This document shows positions 1 to 6,344 of a DNA stretch of 6,459 bases, in pieces; positions within the stretch are counted from its first letter, which is position 1, and every line of letters starts with the position of its first letter. This stretch comes from an uncultured Rhodospirillales bacterium. GTDB lineage: Bacteria > Pseudomonadota > Alphaproteobacteria > Acetobacterales > Acetobacteraceae. Location of the stretch: contig CAIYPH010000568.1 of NCBI GenBank assembly GCA_903928045.1, positions 1-6,459 of the forward strand, in the 5' to 3' direction. Both the position numbers and the translations under genes were made by a program. Under the pieces are notes generated by a model that was not told the origin of the DNA, searched no databases, and saw only the letters and a list, made by a program, of their open reading frames with translations.

Positions 1-113
1 GCCCTGCGCGCCACCACGCCAGCAGCAAAACGTGCGTATCAACCGGCAGGCGATCCACCTAACGGAACCGAAACGCTGTAGCGAGAAACCGAGCCACTTC
101 TCCCAACACTGCC

Positions 114-236
114 GCCACCGTCCTGTCCAACGCGCTCACCGTCGCCGGCTCGGAGCACCTCACCTTGCCCGACGGCACCCAGATCACGCTTCAGGGCTTC
201 ACCGGCCTCACAACGGCGAACATTCTCGGAGCATGA
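114..236 (+). pseudogene. Possible decayed C-terminal remnant of a repetitive secreted/surface protein
   Basis: Frame 3 reads a short stretch rich in L, T, G and D that includes SNALTVAGSEHLTLPDG and TQITLQGFTGLTTANILGA, then TGA at 234-236. The DGT-ITLQG-TGLT pattern resembles the C-terminal ends of hemolysin-type or other bacterial beta-repeat secreted proteins. The frame is closed by TAA at 60-62 with no good start between. A second scrap in frame 2 (about 250-309) reads IYTHTSDAQGNVSSTPATS, similar to the TATDAAGN strands of bacterial Ig-like domains. Two such fragments in different frames suggest a frameshifted remnant. This rests on resemblance only and is weak. Confidence 0.25.
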
Positions 237-651
237 CCCTCCCCTTAAGCGCCATCTACACCCACACTTCCGACGCCCAGGGCAACGTGTCCAGCACACC
301 GGCAACCTCGTGCGTTTTGGCTATCGGCGAATCAACGACCAGCCGCCAAACTCGAAGGCCAGGCCCGGGCATGAGCGACGGTCTAGCAACGAGTTTTTGA
401 ACTGAGTGCGCAATCGCACATGTTGCGATCGATCGCGGACTCGGTCAGATCCGCCGTTGCGAGGCGACCGAGGTGTCCGGGCGGCGCATGGGTTTGTCAG
501 CCGCATCCACCGCAAGAAGCCAACAGGCAGACCGATGCCGGCGACGATGGATCTGTTCGTCCGCACCGGTTGATAGGGGCGCCCAACGTTTCGTGCTATC
601 CTTACCGTTAGCTTACGCCCCCACGAACCGTGGCAGAGCGGTACCCACCAA
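237..651. other. Intergenic region with no recognisable gene
   Basis: About 400 bases of mixed composition, less GC-biased than the operon. Short open frames exist on both strands, but none has a ribosome site or a recognisable motif. Besides the scrap near 250-309, the only clear structure is the perfect palindrome GCGATCGATCGC at 425-436. No tRNA, transposase or CRISPR repeat is seen. Confidence 0.5.
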
Positions 652-702
652 GCGGATAAAAGTTTTTTGCTTCTTTTTTTCAAAAAAGAAGCCCTTCCTT
701 CC
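652..702 (-). repeat. Hairpin repeat copy A, directly after the last gene of the operon
   Basis: Read on the minus strand: a purine lead AAGGAAGG, a perfect 24-bp dyad (692-669) with 11-bp arms GCTTCTTTTTT and AAAAAAGAAGC around a GA centre, then an A-run, CTTTTATCCG. The element begins right at the amidohydrolase stop, and its dyad starts 9 nt past it. It matches the element at 6345-6400 in layout and much of its sequence. It may end operon transcription, but the hairpin is followed by A residues and only a short CTTTT, so it is not a textbook terminator. Confidence 0.7.
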
Positions 703-1808
703 TATCGCCGATACACCGCCAACGCATTCTCCCGCATGATCCCCGCCCGCTGCCCCTCGGTCAGGCGCAGCGTGATCGCTGTATCCGGGTCGTCGAAATC
801 CCAGTGCGGATAGTCGGACGCGAACAGGATGCGGTCCCACCCGATCCAGCCGATGGTATCGAGCACGTGGTCGCGCGCCTCGGGTTCCTCCATCGGCTGC
901 GTGGTGTACCACACGTTCTGCCGAAGGTATTCGGAGGGCGCCTGGGTAAGCTCCGGGGTTTCCTGCTTCAGCCGCCGCCACGCCTTGTCGAGCCGCCAGC
1001 CGAGCGAGGGCGCCCAGCCGAAGCCGCCCTCGATCAGCACGTAGCGCAGGCTGGGCAGCCGGGCGAAGACGCCGTTGAGGATCATGCTGGTGAGTTGCGC
1101 CTGGATCGACTGCGCATGCCCCAGCATGTCCTCGATGTAGTAACTCGCCCAGCCGCTGCTGGTATTGGGCGCGCCGCCGAACCCGAACGCATGCACTCCG
1201 ATCGGCAGCCCCGCCTCGGCCGCGGCCTGGTAGATCGGGAAATACTGCTGGCTCCCCATGGGCATCGCGGTGCGGCCGTACATCATCACATGGGCGAAGC
1301 CGGGATTGCCGGCCCAGTGACGGATTTCGGCGGCCGCCGCCACCGGGTCTTCGTAGTTCACCACCACCGAGGCGCGCAGCCGCGGCTCGGGGTGCACCAG
1401 ACAGGCGAGCTGCCACTCGTTCCATGCCCGCGCGATCGCGTTGCCCAGCCCGGGGTTGAGCGGCGCGTTGGAGGGGGTGGGCGGATTGATGACGCCGAGC
1501 ACTACGTTATGGGCGTCGAGGTGCTGGCTGCGGGTGAAGGCGAGATCGGTGCCCGGCGGGCTGCCGGAGGGCGGCCACGCATCCCGCCGCGCCGCGGCCG
1601 GCTGGGCCTTGGGGTAGCTGGGCAGGCCGTTGAAATTGCCGGTCCGGTGGTTGGCGCCGAACATGTCGATATGCGCGCGCCAGCGCTCCGAGAGCCAGGG
1701 GTAAAGGTCCTGGAACCGCGCCGGCCCGAGATGCAGGTCGCAATCGGCGATTGCGAGCTTCGAAGCGGCCGTGACCGCTGATTTGGTGACGCTGCTGACC
1801 TGGTTCAT
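702..1808 (-). CDS. Amidohydrolase family 2 (ACMSD/resorcylate decarboxylase-like TIM-barrel) protein
   Basis: A 368-residue protein of the Amidohydro_2 class, whose members decarboxylate or hydrolyse carboxylated aromatic, lactone or ring-derived substrates with one bound metal. Seen: IADCDLHLG (20-28), giving D-x-H (D24, H26) where ACMSD has H-x-H; GVHAFG (204-209) with H206 as the likely next ligand; IEGGFGW (259-265); and FASDYPHWD (329-337) with D332 as the conserved catalytic/metal Asp. Most of a typical TIM-barrel length is present. ATG 1808 is the only plausible start: an in-frame TAG lies at 1823-1821, and there is no other ATG, GTG or TTG before the metal motif. The start codon sits in a hairpin with no clear ribosome site. 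It lies 45 nt after the Mo large subunit and is the last gene before a hairpin repeat, so it probably acts on a product of the hydroxylase pathway. The exact reaction is not known. Confidence 0.88.
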   Translation of the reverse strand: MNQVSSVTKSAVTAASKLAIADCDLHLGPARFQDLYPWLSERWRAHIDMFGANHRTGNFNGLPSYPKAQPAAARRDAWPPSGSPPGTDLAFTRSQHLDAHNVVLGVINPPTPSNAPLNPGLGNAIARAWNEWQLACLVHPEPRLRASVVVNYEDPVAAAAEIRHWAGNPGFAHVMMYGRTAMPMGSQQYFPIYQAAAEAGLPIGVHAFGFGGAPNTSSGWASYYIEDMLGHAQSIQAQLTSMILNGVFARLPSLRYVLIEGGFGWAPSLGWRLDKAWRRLKQETPELTQAPSEYLRQNVWYTTQPMEEPEARDHVLDTIGWIGWDRILFASDYPHWDFDDPDTAITLRLTEGQRAGIMRENALAVYRR

Positions 1809-1839
1809 CGGGGGGCCCCGCTACGGATGCCCCCCGATG
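1806..1839 (-). promoter_or_regulatory. GC hairpin that includes the start codon of the amidohydrolase gene
   Basis: The 45 nt between the large-subunit stop and the amidohydrolase ATG hold a perfect 11-bp inverted repeat: CATCGGGGGGC at 1839-1829 on the minus strand pairs with GCCCCCCGATG at 1816-1806, with a 12-nt loop that can form three more pairs (CCG/CGG). The last three bases of the 3' arm are the ATG itself, so the folded mRNA would hide the start codon. No Shine-Dalgarno sequence is visible next to it. No U-run follows, so it is a poor intrinsic terminator. It could lower or gate translation of the last gene, or protect the upstream mRNA from 3' decay. The structure is seen; the function is inferred. 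Confidence 0.6.
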
Positions 1840-1853
1840 CTACACCAATTCCC

Positions 1854-4088
1854 TCAGCCTTCCAGCACTTCGAGCACCCGCGGGGGGGACATCGGGAGGC
1901 TGTAGAACCGCTTTCCTAGCGCGTTGTAGACCGCGTTGGCGATCGCCGCGAGCGGAGGAACCAGCGGAACCTCGCCCACCCCGCGCACGCCCTGCGGGTG
2001 CTTGGGGTTGGGGATTTCGATCATCACGGTGTCCAGCATCGGCAGGTCCGAGCAGACCGGCATGCGATAATCGAGGAAGCTCGCGTTATCGACGCGGCCC
2101 TGACGGTCATAAAGGTATTCCTCGCTGAGCGCCCAACCGATGCCCTGCGCCACGCCGCCCTGCATCTGGCCTTCCACGTAGTCGGGATGCAGCGCCTTTC
2201 CGACATCCTGGAAGGAGGTATAGCGCAGCACGCGAACGATCCCGAGATCGACATCGACCTCGACATCGCACACATGCGTCGCGAACCCGCCCTCGGCGCC
2301 GGTGGTGTTGAGCTGCACGCCCGCCCCGATCGGCCCGCCGGTCTCGCTGGCCTTCGCCGCCAGGTCCTTCAGCGTCAACGCCGGGAACTTGCCGGCGTTT
2401 TCGCCGGCCGGGATGGCCTCGCCGTCCTGCCAGGTCACCGCCTCGGGGTCGATCTTCCAGATCTTCGCCGCCCGGGTGCGCAGATCGGTGATCACTTTCT
2501 CGCTGGACTGGGTGACCACCATCGCCGAAGCGAAGGTCACCCGGCTGCCGCCGGTGAGGTTGGAATAGCCGATCGAGGAGGTATCGCCGATCAGCACGGA
2601 GACCCGGCCATGGTCGATGCCGAACAGCTCGGCCGTCACGTTGGCGATCGCGGCCCGCGAGCCGCCGACATCGGGGTGTCCGGTGGTGACGACGATGTTG
2701 CCATCCTCGGTGATGTTCACCTGGGCGCTCGATTCCCCGCCGGCGTTATACCAGAAGCCGCTCGCCACGCCGCGGCCCTGGAACTGGCCGAGCGGCGCCT
2801 GGCTGTGCGGATGCGCCAGCGCCGCCTCGATGGTCTCGACGAAGCCGATGCGCGGAAAGACCGGGCCGTAGGAGGCCTTGGTGCCCTCCCGCGCCGCGTT
2901 CTTCAGCCGCAGCTCCAGCGGGTCCATCTTCAACGCCTCGGCCACCTCGTCGAGCACGCATTCCACCGCGAATGCCCCGATCGGGGCGCCCGGTGCCCGA
3001 TAGGCCGCGACCTTGGAGCGGTTGGACACCACGTCGAACCCAACCGACAGCACGTTGGGGATGTTATACGGCGCAAACGAGCACCCTACCGCGCCACGCA
3101 ACGGCGCCCCGGGAAGGCAGCCGGCCTGGAGGTAGAAGGTCCCCTGCGCCGCGACGATGCGGCCATCCTTGGTGGCGCCGATCTTGACCGTGCTTTTCGA
3201 GCCCGAGGTCGGCCCCGAGGCGCGGAACACCTCCTCGCGGGTCATCGCCATTTTCACCGGCCGGCCCGATTTGCGGGACAGCACGGTCGCCAGCGGTTCG
3301 AGATAGATGATGGTCTTGGCCCCGAACCCGCCGCCGATCTCGGCGGGGACGGCGCGGATGCTGCTCTGGGGAATGCCGGTCAGCAGCGCCGTCATCGCGC
3401 GGACCATGAACTGGCCCTGGCTCGAGCTGAAGATCGTCGCCTTGCCATCGGCCGCCACGCTGACCAGGCAGGAATGCGGCTCGATATAGCCCTGGTGCAC
3501 CGGCCGCGTGGTGAAGCTGCGCTCGACGATGACGTCCGCCTCGCCGAACCCGGCGGCCGCGTCACCGAGCTTGATCTCCATCCGCCCGGCGATGTTGGAG
3601 GGCTTGCCCTCGAAGGTCATCGCGTCATGCAGGATCGGCGCGCCGTCGGCCAGCGCATCGTCGATCTCGATGGCGTGCGGGAGCACATCGTACTCCACCT
3701 CGATCAGCGCGCAGGCCGCCGCCGCGATCTCCTCGGTGGTCGCCGCCACCGCGGCAACGGGGTGGCCATGGAACAGCGCCTTCTCCCGCGCCATCACGTT
3801 GCGGCTCATCCAGCGCATGTCCTGGATGCCGAGGGCCACCGGCTTGTCGAGCGGGAAATGCACGAAGTCCTTCCCCGTCACCACGGCCTTCACGCCGGGG
3901 AGCGCCGCGGCCTTGGAGGTGTCGATGCTGCGGATGATGGCGTGCGGGTGCGGGCTGCGCAGCACCTTGCCCCAGATCATGCCGGCCATCGCGGTATCGG
4001 CCGAATAGGTGGCCCGGCCCGTCACCTTGTCGGCGCCATCCGGGCGGATGGTGCGGGCGCCGATCCACTTGTTGTCGATGGCGTTCAT
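1854..4088 (-). CDS. Molybdopterin-binding large subunit of a xanthine dehydrogenase-family hydroxylase (CoxL-like, not CO dehydrogenase)
   Basis: A 744-residue catalytic subunit that should bind the Mo-pterin cofactor and hydroxylate its substrate with oxygen from water. Seen: an N-terminal a/b hammerhead domain (about 20-130, starting DGADKVTGRATY), EPHS (203-206), the molybdopterin motif IGGGFGAK (251-258), AAYRAPGAP (361-369), QMQGGVAQGIG (641-651), and GVGEVPLVP (703-711) with E706 as the probable catalytic base. The active-site loop AYRAPG is the xanthine/aldehyde/aromatic hydroxylase type; form I CO dehydrogenase has AYRCSFR. The loop that normally reads GQG reads DVGGSR (473-478), so the Gln that contacts Mo in bovine XDH appears to be Gly476. 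The start ATG at 4088 has a perfect AAGGAGG 7 nt upstream and overlaps the small-subunit stop by 4 nt. The family is certain. The substrate is unknown; the crotonase and amidohydrolase neighbours favour a ring compound or acyl-CoA. Confidence 0.95.
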   Translation of the reverse strand: MNAIDNKWIGARTIRPDGADKVTGRATYSADTAMAGMIWGKVLRSPHPHAIIRSIDTSKAAALPGVKAVVTGKDFVHFPLDKPVALGIQDMRWMSRNVMAREKALFHGHPVAAVAATTEEIAAAACALIEVEYDVLPHAIEIDDALADGAPILHDAMTFEGKPSNIAGRMEIKLGDAAAGFGEADVIVERSFTTRPVHQGYIEPHSCLVSVAADGKATIFSSSQGQFMVRAMTALLTGIPQSSIRAVPAEIGGGFGAKTIIYLEPLATVLSRKSGRPVKMAMTREEVFRASGPTSGSKSTVKIGATKDGRIVAAQGTFYLQAGCLPGAPLRGAVGCSFAPYNIPNVLSVGFDVVSNRSKVAAYRAPGAPIGAFAVECVLDEVAEALKMDPLELRLKNAAREGTKASYGPVFPRIGFVETIEAALAHPHSQAPLGQFQGRGVASGFWYNAGGESSAQVNITEDGNIVVTTGHPDVGGSRAAIANVTAELFGIDHGRVSVLIGDTSSIGYSNLTGGSRVTFASAMVVTQSSEKVITDLRTRAAKIWKIDPEAVTWQDGEAIPAGENAGKFPALTLKDLAAKASETGGPIGAGVQLNTTGAEGGFATHVCDVEVDVDLGIVRVLRYTSFQDVGKALHPDYVEGQMQGGVAQGIGWALSEEYLYDRQGRVDNASFLDYRMPVCSDLPMLDTVMIEIPNPKHPQGVRGVGEVPLVPPLAAIANAVYNALGKRFYSLPMSPPRVLEVLEG

Positions 4089-4567
4089 CGGGCGGCCTCC
4101 TTCATGTCGGCGGCGACTTCCAGCACCGCGCGGACGATTTTGTCATATCCAGTGCACCGGCACAGATTGCCGGCGAGGCCGAAGCGTACCTCGCTCTCGG
4201 TCGGGTCCGGGTTGCGTTCGAGCAAAGCGCGGGCGGCGATCAGCACGCCGGGGGTGCAGATGCCGCATTGCAGGGCGGCGCGCTCGAGGAACTTCTGCTG
4301 CAAGGGATGCAACTGGTCGCCCGTCGCCATGCCCTCAATCGTGTCGATCTGCTTGCCCTCGATTTCCGGCGCGAGCACCAGGCAGGCGCAGACCAGCGTG
4401 CCATCGAGCAGGATGGAACAGGCGCCGCAATCGCCGGTGGCGCAGCCTTCCTTGGTGCCGGTGAGGCCGAGCGTGTTGCGCAGCACGTCGAGCACGCTCT
4501 GTTGCGGGGCGGCGAGGAACTCGGTCGGCTCGCCGTTGATGGTGGTGGAGACGTGGATCTTGGCCAT
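4085..4567 (-). CDS. [2Fe-2S] iron-sulfur subunit of a molybdenum hydroxylase (CoxS-like)
   Basis: A 160-residue small subunit with two [2Fe-2S] clusters, relaying electrons from the Mo centre to FAD. Seen: a plant-ferredoxin-type domain with cluster ligands C42, C47, C50 and C62 in the pattern GCATGDCGAC...C, and a four-helix domain with QCGICTPG (C101, C104) and GNLCRCTGY (C136, C138). All eight expected ligands are present; C60, two residues before C62, is an additional cysteine. The open frame extends upstream into the FAD-subunit gene, but the ATG at 4567 is right: the protein from there starts as expected (MAKIHVSTTINGEP), and AAGGAA lies 8 nt upstream. The stop overlaps the ATG of the large-subunit gene (ATGA). 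No Tat signal is present, consistent with a cytoplasmic complex. Confidence 0.96.
   Translation of the reverse strand: MAKIHVSTTINGEPTEFLAAPQQSVLDVLRNTLGLTGTKEGCATGDCGACSILLDGTLVCACLVLAPEIEGKQIDTIEGMATGDQLHPLQQKFLERAALQCGICTPGVLIAARALLERNPDPTESEVRFGLAGNLCRCTGYDKIVRAVLEVAADMKEAAR
4096..4102 (-). promoter_or_regulatory. Strong Shine-Dalgarno site for the large Mo subunit
   Basis: AAGGAGG on the minus strand, 7 nt before the ATG at 4088 and inside the end of the [2Fe-2S] gene. It is the best ribosome site in the window, in keeping with balanced output of the three subunits. Confidence 0.7.
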
Positions 4568-4568
4568 G

Positions 4569-5438
4569 TCAGGCGTTCCTTGCGCGTTCGGCGGCGATGG
4601 CGACGGCGCGCTTGAGCAGCACGCCGGCGGCCTTGGTACGGTAGACGATGGTGCCGCGCTTGTCGTTGATCGGCTTGCAGGCGGCCCGGCAGGCGGCGGC
4701 GGCTGCCTCCACCGCGGCGTCCTCGAGGGATGAGCCGACCAACGCCGCGGCCGCGTCGGCCACCAGCAGCACGGTGGGCGCCACTGCGCCGAGGCCGATC
4801 CGGGCGGCGGTGCAGACACCGAAGGAGAGGGTCAGGGAGACGCCGACGCCGACCACCGCGATATCCATCTCGGTGCGCGGGATCATGCGCAGATAGGCAT
4901 CCCCCGAATTGGCCGGCCGGGGCGGCAAGGTGAAGCTCACCACGATCTCGCCGGGCGCCAGGTTGGTGCGCCCGGGTCCGGCTGGCACTGCCTCGACCGC
5001 GATTTCGCGCCGCCCGTTCGGGCCCTGCACGGTGACCACCGCGCCGGCCGCCACCATCGCCGGCACGCTGTCGCCGGCTGGGGAGGCGTTGCAGAGATTG
5101 CCGCCGGCCGAGGCGCGGCCCTGCACCTGCTTGGAGCCGATGAGGTTCACCGCCTCCAGCACGCCCGGCCACACCGTGCCGAAGCGGGGATGGTCGGCCA
5201 GCGCCGCGCCGGAGACGGCCGCACCGACGCGCCAGCCGCCATCGGCGGTTTCCTCGATGCTGGTCATCTCGGCGATTTTCTTGATGTCGATCACCGTGCC
5301 GGGCCGCACCGTCCCGAGGCGCATCTGCACCAGCAGGTCGGTGCCGCCGGCGAGGATGCGCGCTGCACCTTGGGCGGCGGCGAAGGCGCGGACGGCTTCG
5401 TCCAATGTCGGGGGGGAGAGGTAGACGAGATCGGTCAT
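4569..5438 (-). CDS. FAD-binding subunit of a molybdenum hydroxylase (xanthine dehydrogenase family, CoxM-like)
   Basis: A 289-residue medium subunit that passes electrons from the [2Fe-2S] subunit to an external acceptor through FAD. Seen: the first FAD motif ILAGGTDLL (28-36) and the second, ASAGGNLCNASPAGDSVP (109-126), both in the FAD_binding_5 domain, then YLRMIPRTEMDIAVVGVG (182-199) opening the C-terminal CO_deh_flav_C-type domain, which ends near residue 285. It has the standard length for the family and no insertion that could hold the extra [4Fe-4S] cluster found in the beta subunit of 4-hydroxybenzoyl-CoA reductase, which argues against that enzyme. The ATG at 5438 has AGGA 7 nt upstream. 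The stop is separated from the small-subunit ATG by one base (TGACATG), so the two genes are translationally coupled. No signal peptide is seen, so the complex should be cytoplasmic. The family is certain; the substrate cannot be read from this subunit. Confidence 0.95.
   Translation of the reverse strand: MTDLVYLSPPTLDEAVRAFAAAQGAARILAGGTDLLVQMRLGTVRPGTVIDIKKIAEMTSIEETADGGWRVGAAVSGAALADHPRFGTVWPGVLEAVNLIGSKQVQGRASAGGNLCNASPAGDSVPAMVAAGAVVTVQGPNGRREIAVEAVPAGPGRTNLAPGEIVVSFTLPPRPANSGDAYLRMIPRTEMDIAVVGVGVSLTLSFGVCTAARIGLGAVAPTVLLVADAAAALVGSSLEDAAVEAAAAACRAACKPINDKRGTIVYRTKAAGVLLKRAVAIAAERARNA
4576..4581 (-). promoter_or_regulatory. Ribosome binding site for the [2Fe-2S] subunit, inside the end of the FAD-subunit gene
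   Basis: The minus strand reads AAGGAA, 8 nt, then the ATG at 4567. It lies within the last codons of the upstream gene and selects this start over longer in-frame alternatives. Confidence 0.6.
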
Positions 5439-5483
5439 GGATCGGTCCTGTTCCGCTGCGGGTCGGTGGGGGCGAGGCCTGGT

Positions 5484-6287
5484 TCAGCCGGCCGATCCCG
5501 CCTTGTTACGGGCGATGGCGGCAGCGAGTCCAGCCGCCCGGCCGGCTTTGAATTCCTCGCTGACATGGGCGAGCTGATGGGTATCGAAGTGGGCCATCAC
5601 CGAGCTGCGGAACCCCTGCATATCCGCGGCCCGGTTGAGCGAGCGCTTGGTGAGCTTGATGGCGAAGGGGGGCGCCTCGGCGATCTCGCCGGCCAGCGCC
5701 ATGGTCGCGGCCTCCAGTTCGTCACGCGGGACGAGGCGGTTGACCATGCCGATCCGGTAGGCCTCGGCGGCACCCATCCGCTTGCCGGTGAACAGGAACT
5801 CCTTGGCCGCCCGCAGCCCCATCACCCAGGGATGCACCAACACCTCGACCGCCGAGGCCGCCATGGTGCGCACCACGGGGTCGGCGAAGAAGGCGTCCAC
5901 GGAGGCGACGATCATGTCGCACATGTTGGCGACCATGAACCCGCCGGCGATGCAGGCGCCTTGGACCATGGCGATGGTGGGCTTCGGACAGTCCCAGATG
6001 CGCAGCGAATAGTCGAGGTAACGTCGCTCCTCGTATTCGTAGCGCGCCTCGACGGTGAATTCCTGCCGGCGCGCCTGGCCCTCCTTGAGGTCATGCCCTG
6101 CGGAAAAATGCGGCCCCACGCCGCCGATGACGATCACCCGCACGGAGGGGTCCGCCACCGCGGCGCCGAGCGCGTGGTCGAGCTCGTCGAGCAGCACGGA
6201 GCTTTCGGCGTTGCGCATTTCCGGACGGTTGTGCAGCAGCTTGCGCACAGCGCCGACGTTTTCGACGGCGATCTGGGTGTATTCCAA
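5484..6287 (-). CDS. Crotonase-fold protein (enoyl-CoA hydratase/isomerase superfamily), atypical active site
   Basis: A 267-residue protein, the usual size for a crotonase-fold enzyme, which acts on acyl-CoA thioesters in the cytoplasm. Seen: an N-terminal NRPEMRNA (20-27), the first oxyanion-hole segment FSAGHDLKE (61-69), the second segment GACIAGGF (110-117) followed by the typical MCDMIVAS (122-129), and a C-terminal GMVNRLVP (180-187). The two glutamates that hydrate enoyl-CoA in rat ECH (E144, E164) align with M118 and V138, so simple hydration is doubtful; isomerisation, hydrolysis or decarboxylation are possible. The start is taken as TTG at 6287 because AGGGAG lies 7 nt upstream and the homologous region begins there. 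The in-frame ATG at 6374 would add 29 residues, falls inside a hairpin repeat and encodes nothing crotonase-like. It is the first visible gene of the operon, 45 nt ahead of the FAD-subunit gene. The superfamily is certain; the reaction is not known. Confidence 0.9.
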   Translation of the reverse strand: MEYTQIAVENVGAVRKLLHNRPEMRNAESSVLLDELDHALGAAVADPSVRVIVIGGVGPHFSAGHDLKEGQARRQEFTVEARYEYEERRYLDYSLRIWDCPKPTIAMVQGACIAGGFMVANMCDMIVASVDAFFADPVVRTMAASAVEVLVHPWVMGLRAAKEFLFTGKRMGAAEAYRIGMVNRLVPRDELEAATMALAGEIAEAPPFAIKLTKRSLNRAADMQGFRSSVMAHFDTHQLAHVSEEFKAGRAAGLAAAIARNKAGSAG

Positions 6288-6294
6288 TGGACTG

Positions 6295-6300
6295 CTCCCT
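6295..6300 (-). promoter_or_regulatory. Ribosome binding site supporting the TTG start of the crotonase gene
   Basis: The minus strand reads AGGGAG, then 7 nt, then TTG GAA TAC. No comparable site precedes the in-frame ATG at 6374. This decides the start codon. Confidence 0.65.
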
Positions 6301-6344
6301 TTGCTTGCGGCGATCCTCGGGAGGTTCGGGTGGATGGTCAAGAC

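Noticed and set aside
628..652. tRNA-like D-loop pattern (GGCAGAGCGGTA)
   Set aside because: No anticodon arm, T arm or acceptor pairing can be formed around it.
669..692. Classic rho-independent terminator after the amidohydrolase gene
   Set aside because: The stem is nearly all A/U and is followed by an A-run rather than a U-run on the coding strand. It is recorded as a repeat that might still affect 3' ends.
804..1781. 325-codon plus-strand open frame opposite the amidohydrolase
   Set aside because: It mirrors the amidohydrolase codons, has low-complexity composition and no family motif, and is best explained as an antisense shadow.
1998..4733. Very long open frame (911 codons) on the plus strand, antisense to the Mo and [2Fe-2S] subunit genes
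   Set aside because: The minus-strand genes have unmistakable motifs throughout. The antisense product is rich in R, H, G and A with no recognisable domain, as expected from the GC-biased third positions of the real genes.
4240..5172. 310-codon minus-strand frame overlapping the FAD and [2Fe-2S] subunit genes
   Set aside because: It is extremely Arg/Ala-rich and out of frame with two genes carrying all expected cofactor motifs.
1854..5438. Aerobic CO dehydrogenase (coxMSL)
   Set aside because: Gene order and subunits fit, but the large subunit has AYRAPG in place of the AYRCSFR copper-cysteine loop of form I CoxL, and no cox accessory genes are present.
4569..5438. 4-hydroxybenzoyl-CoA reductase beta subunit
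   Set aside because: At 289 residues, it lacks the insertion with four cysteines that binds the extra [4Fe-4S] cluster.
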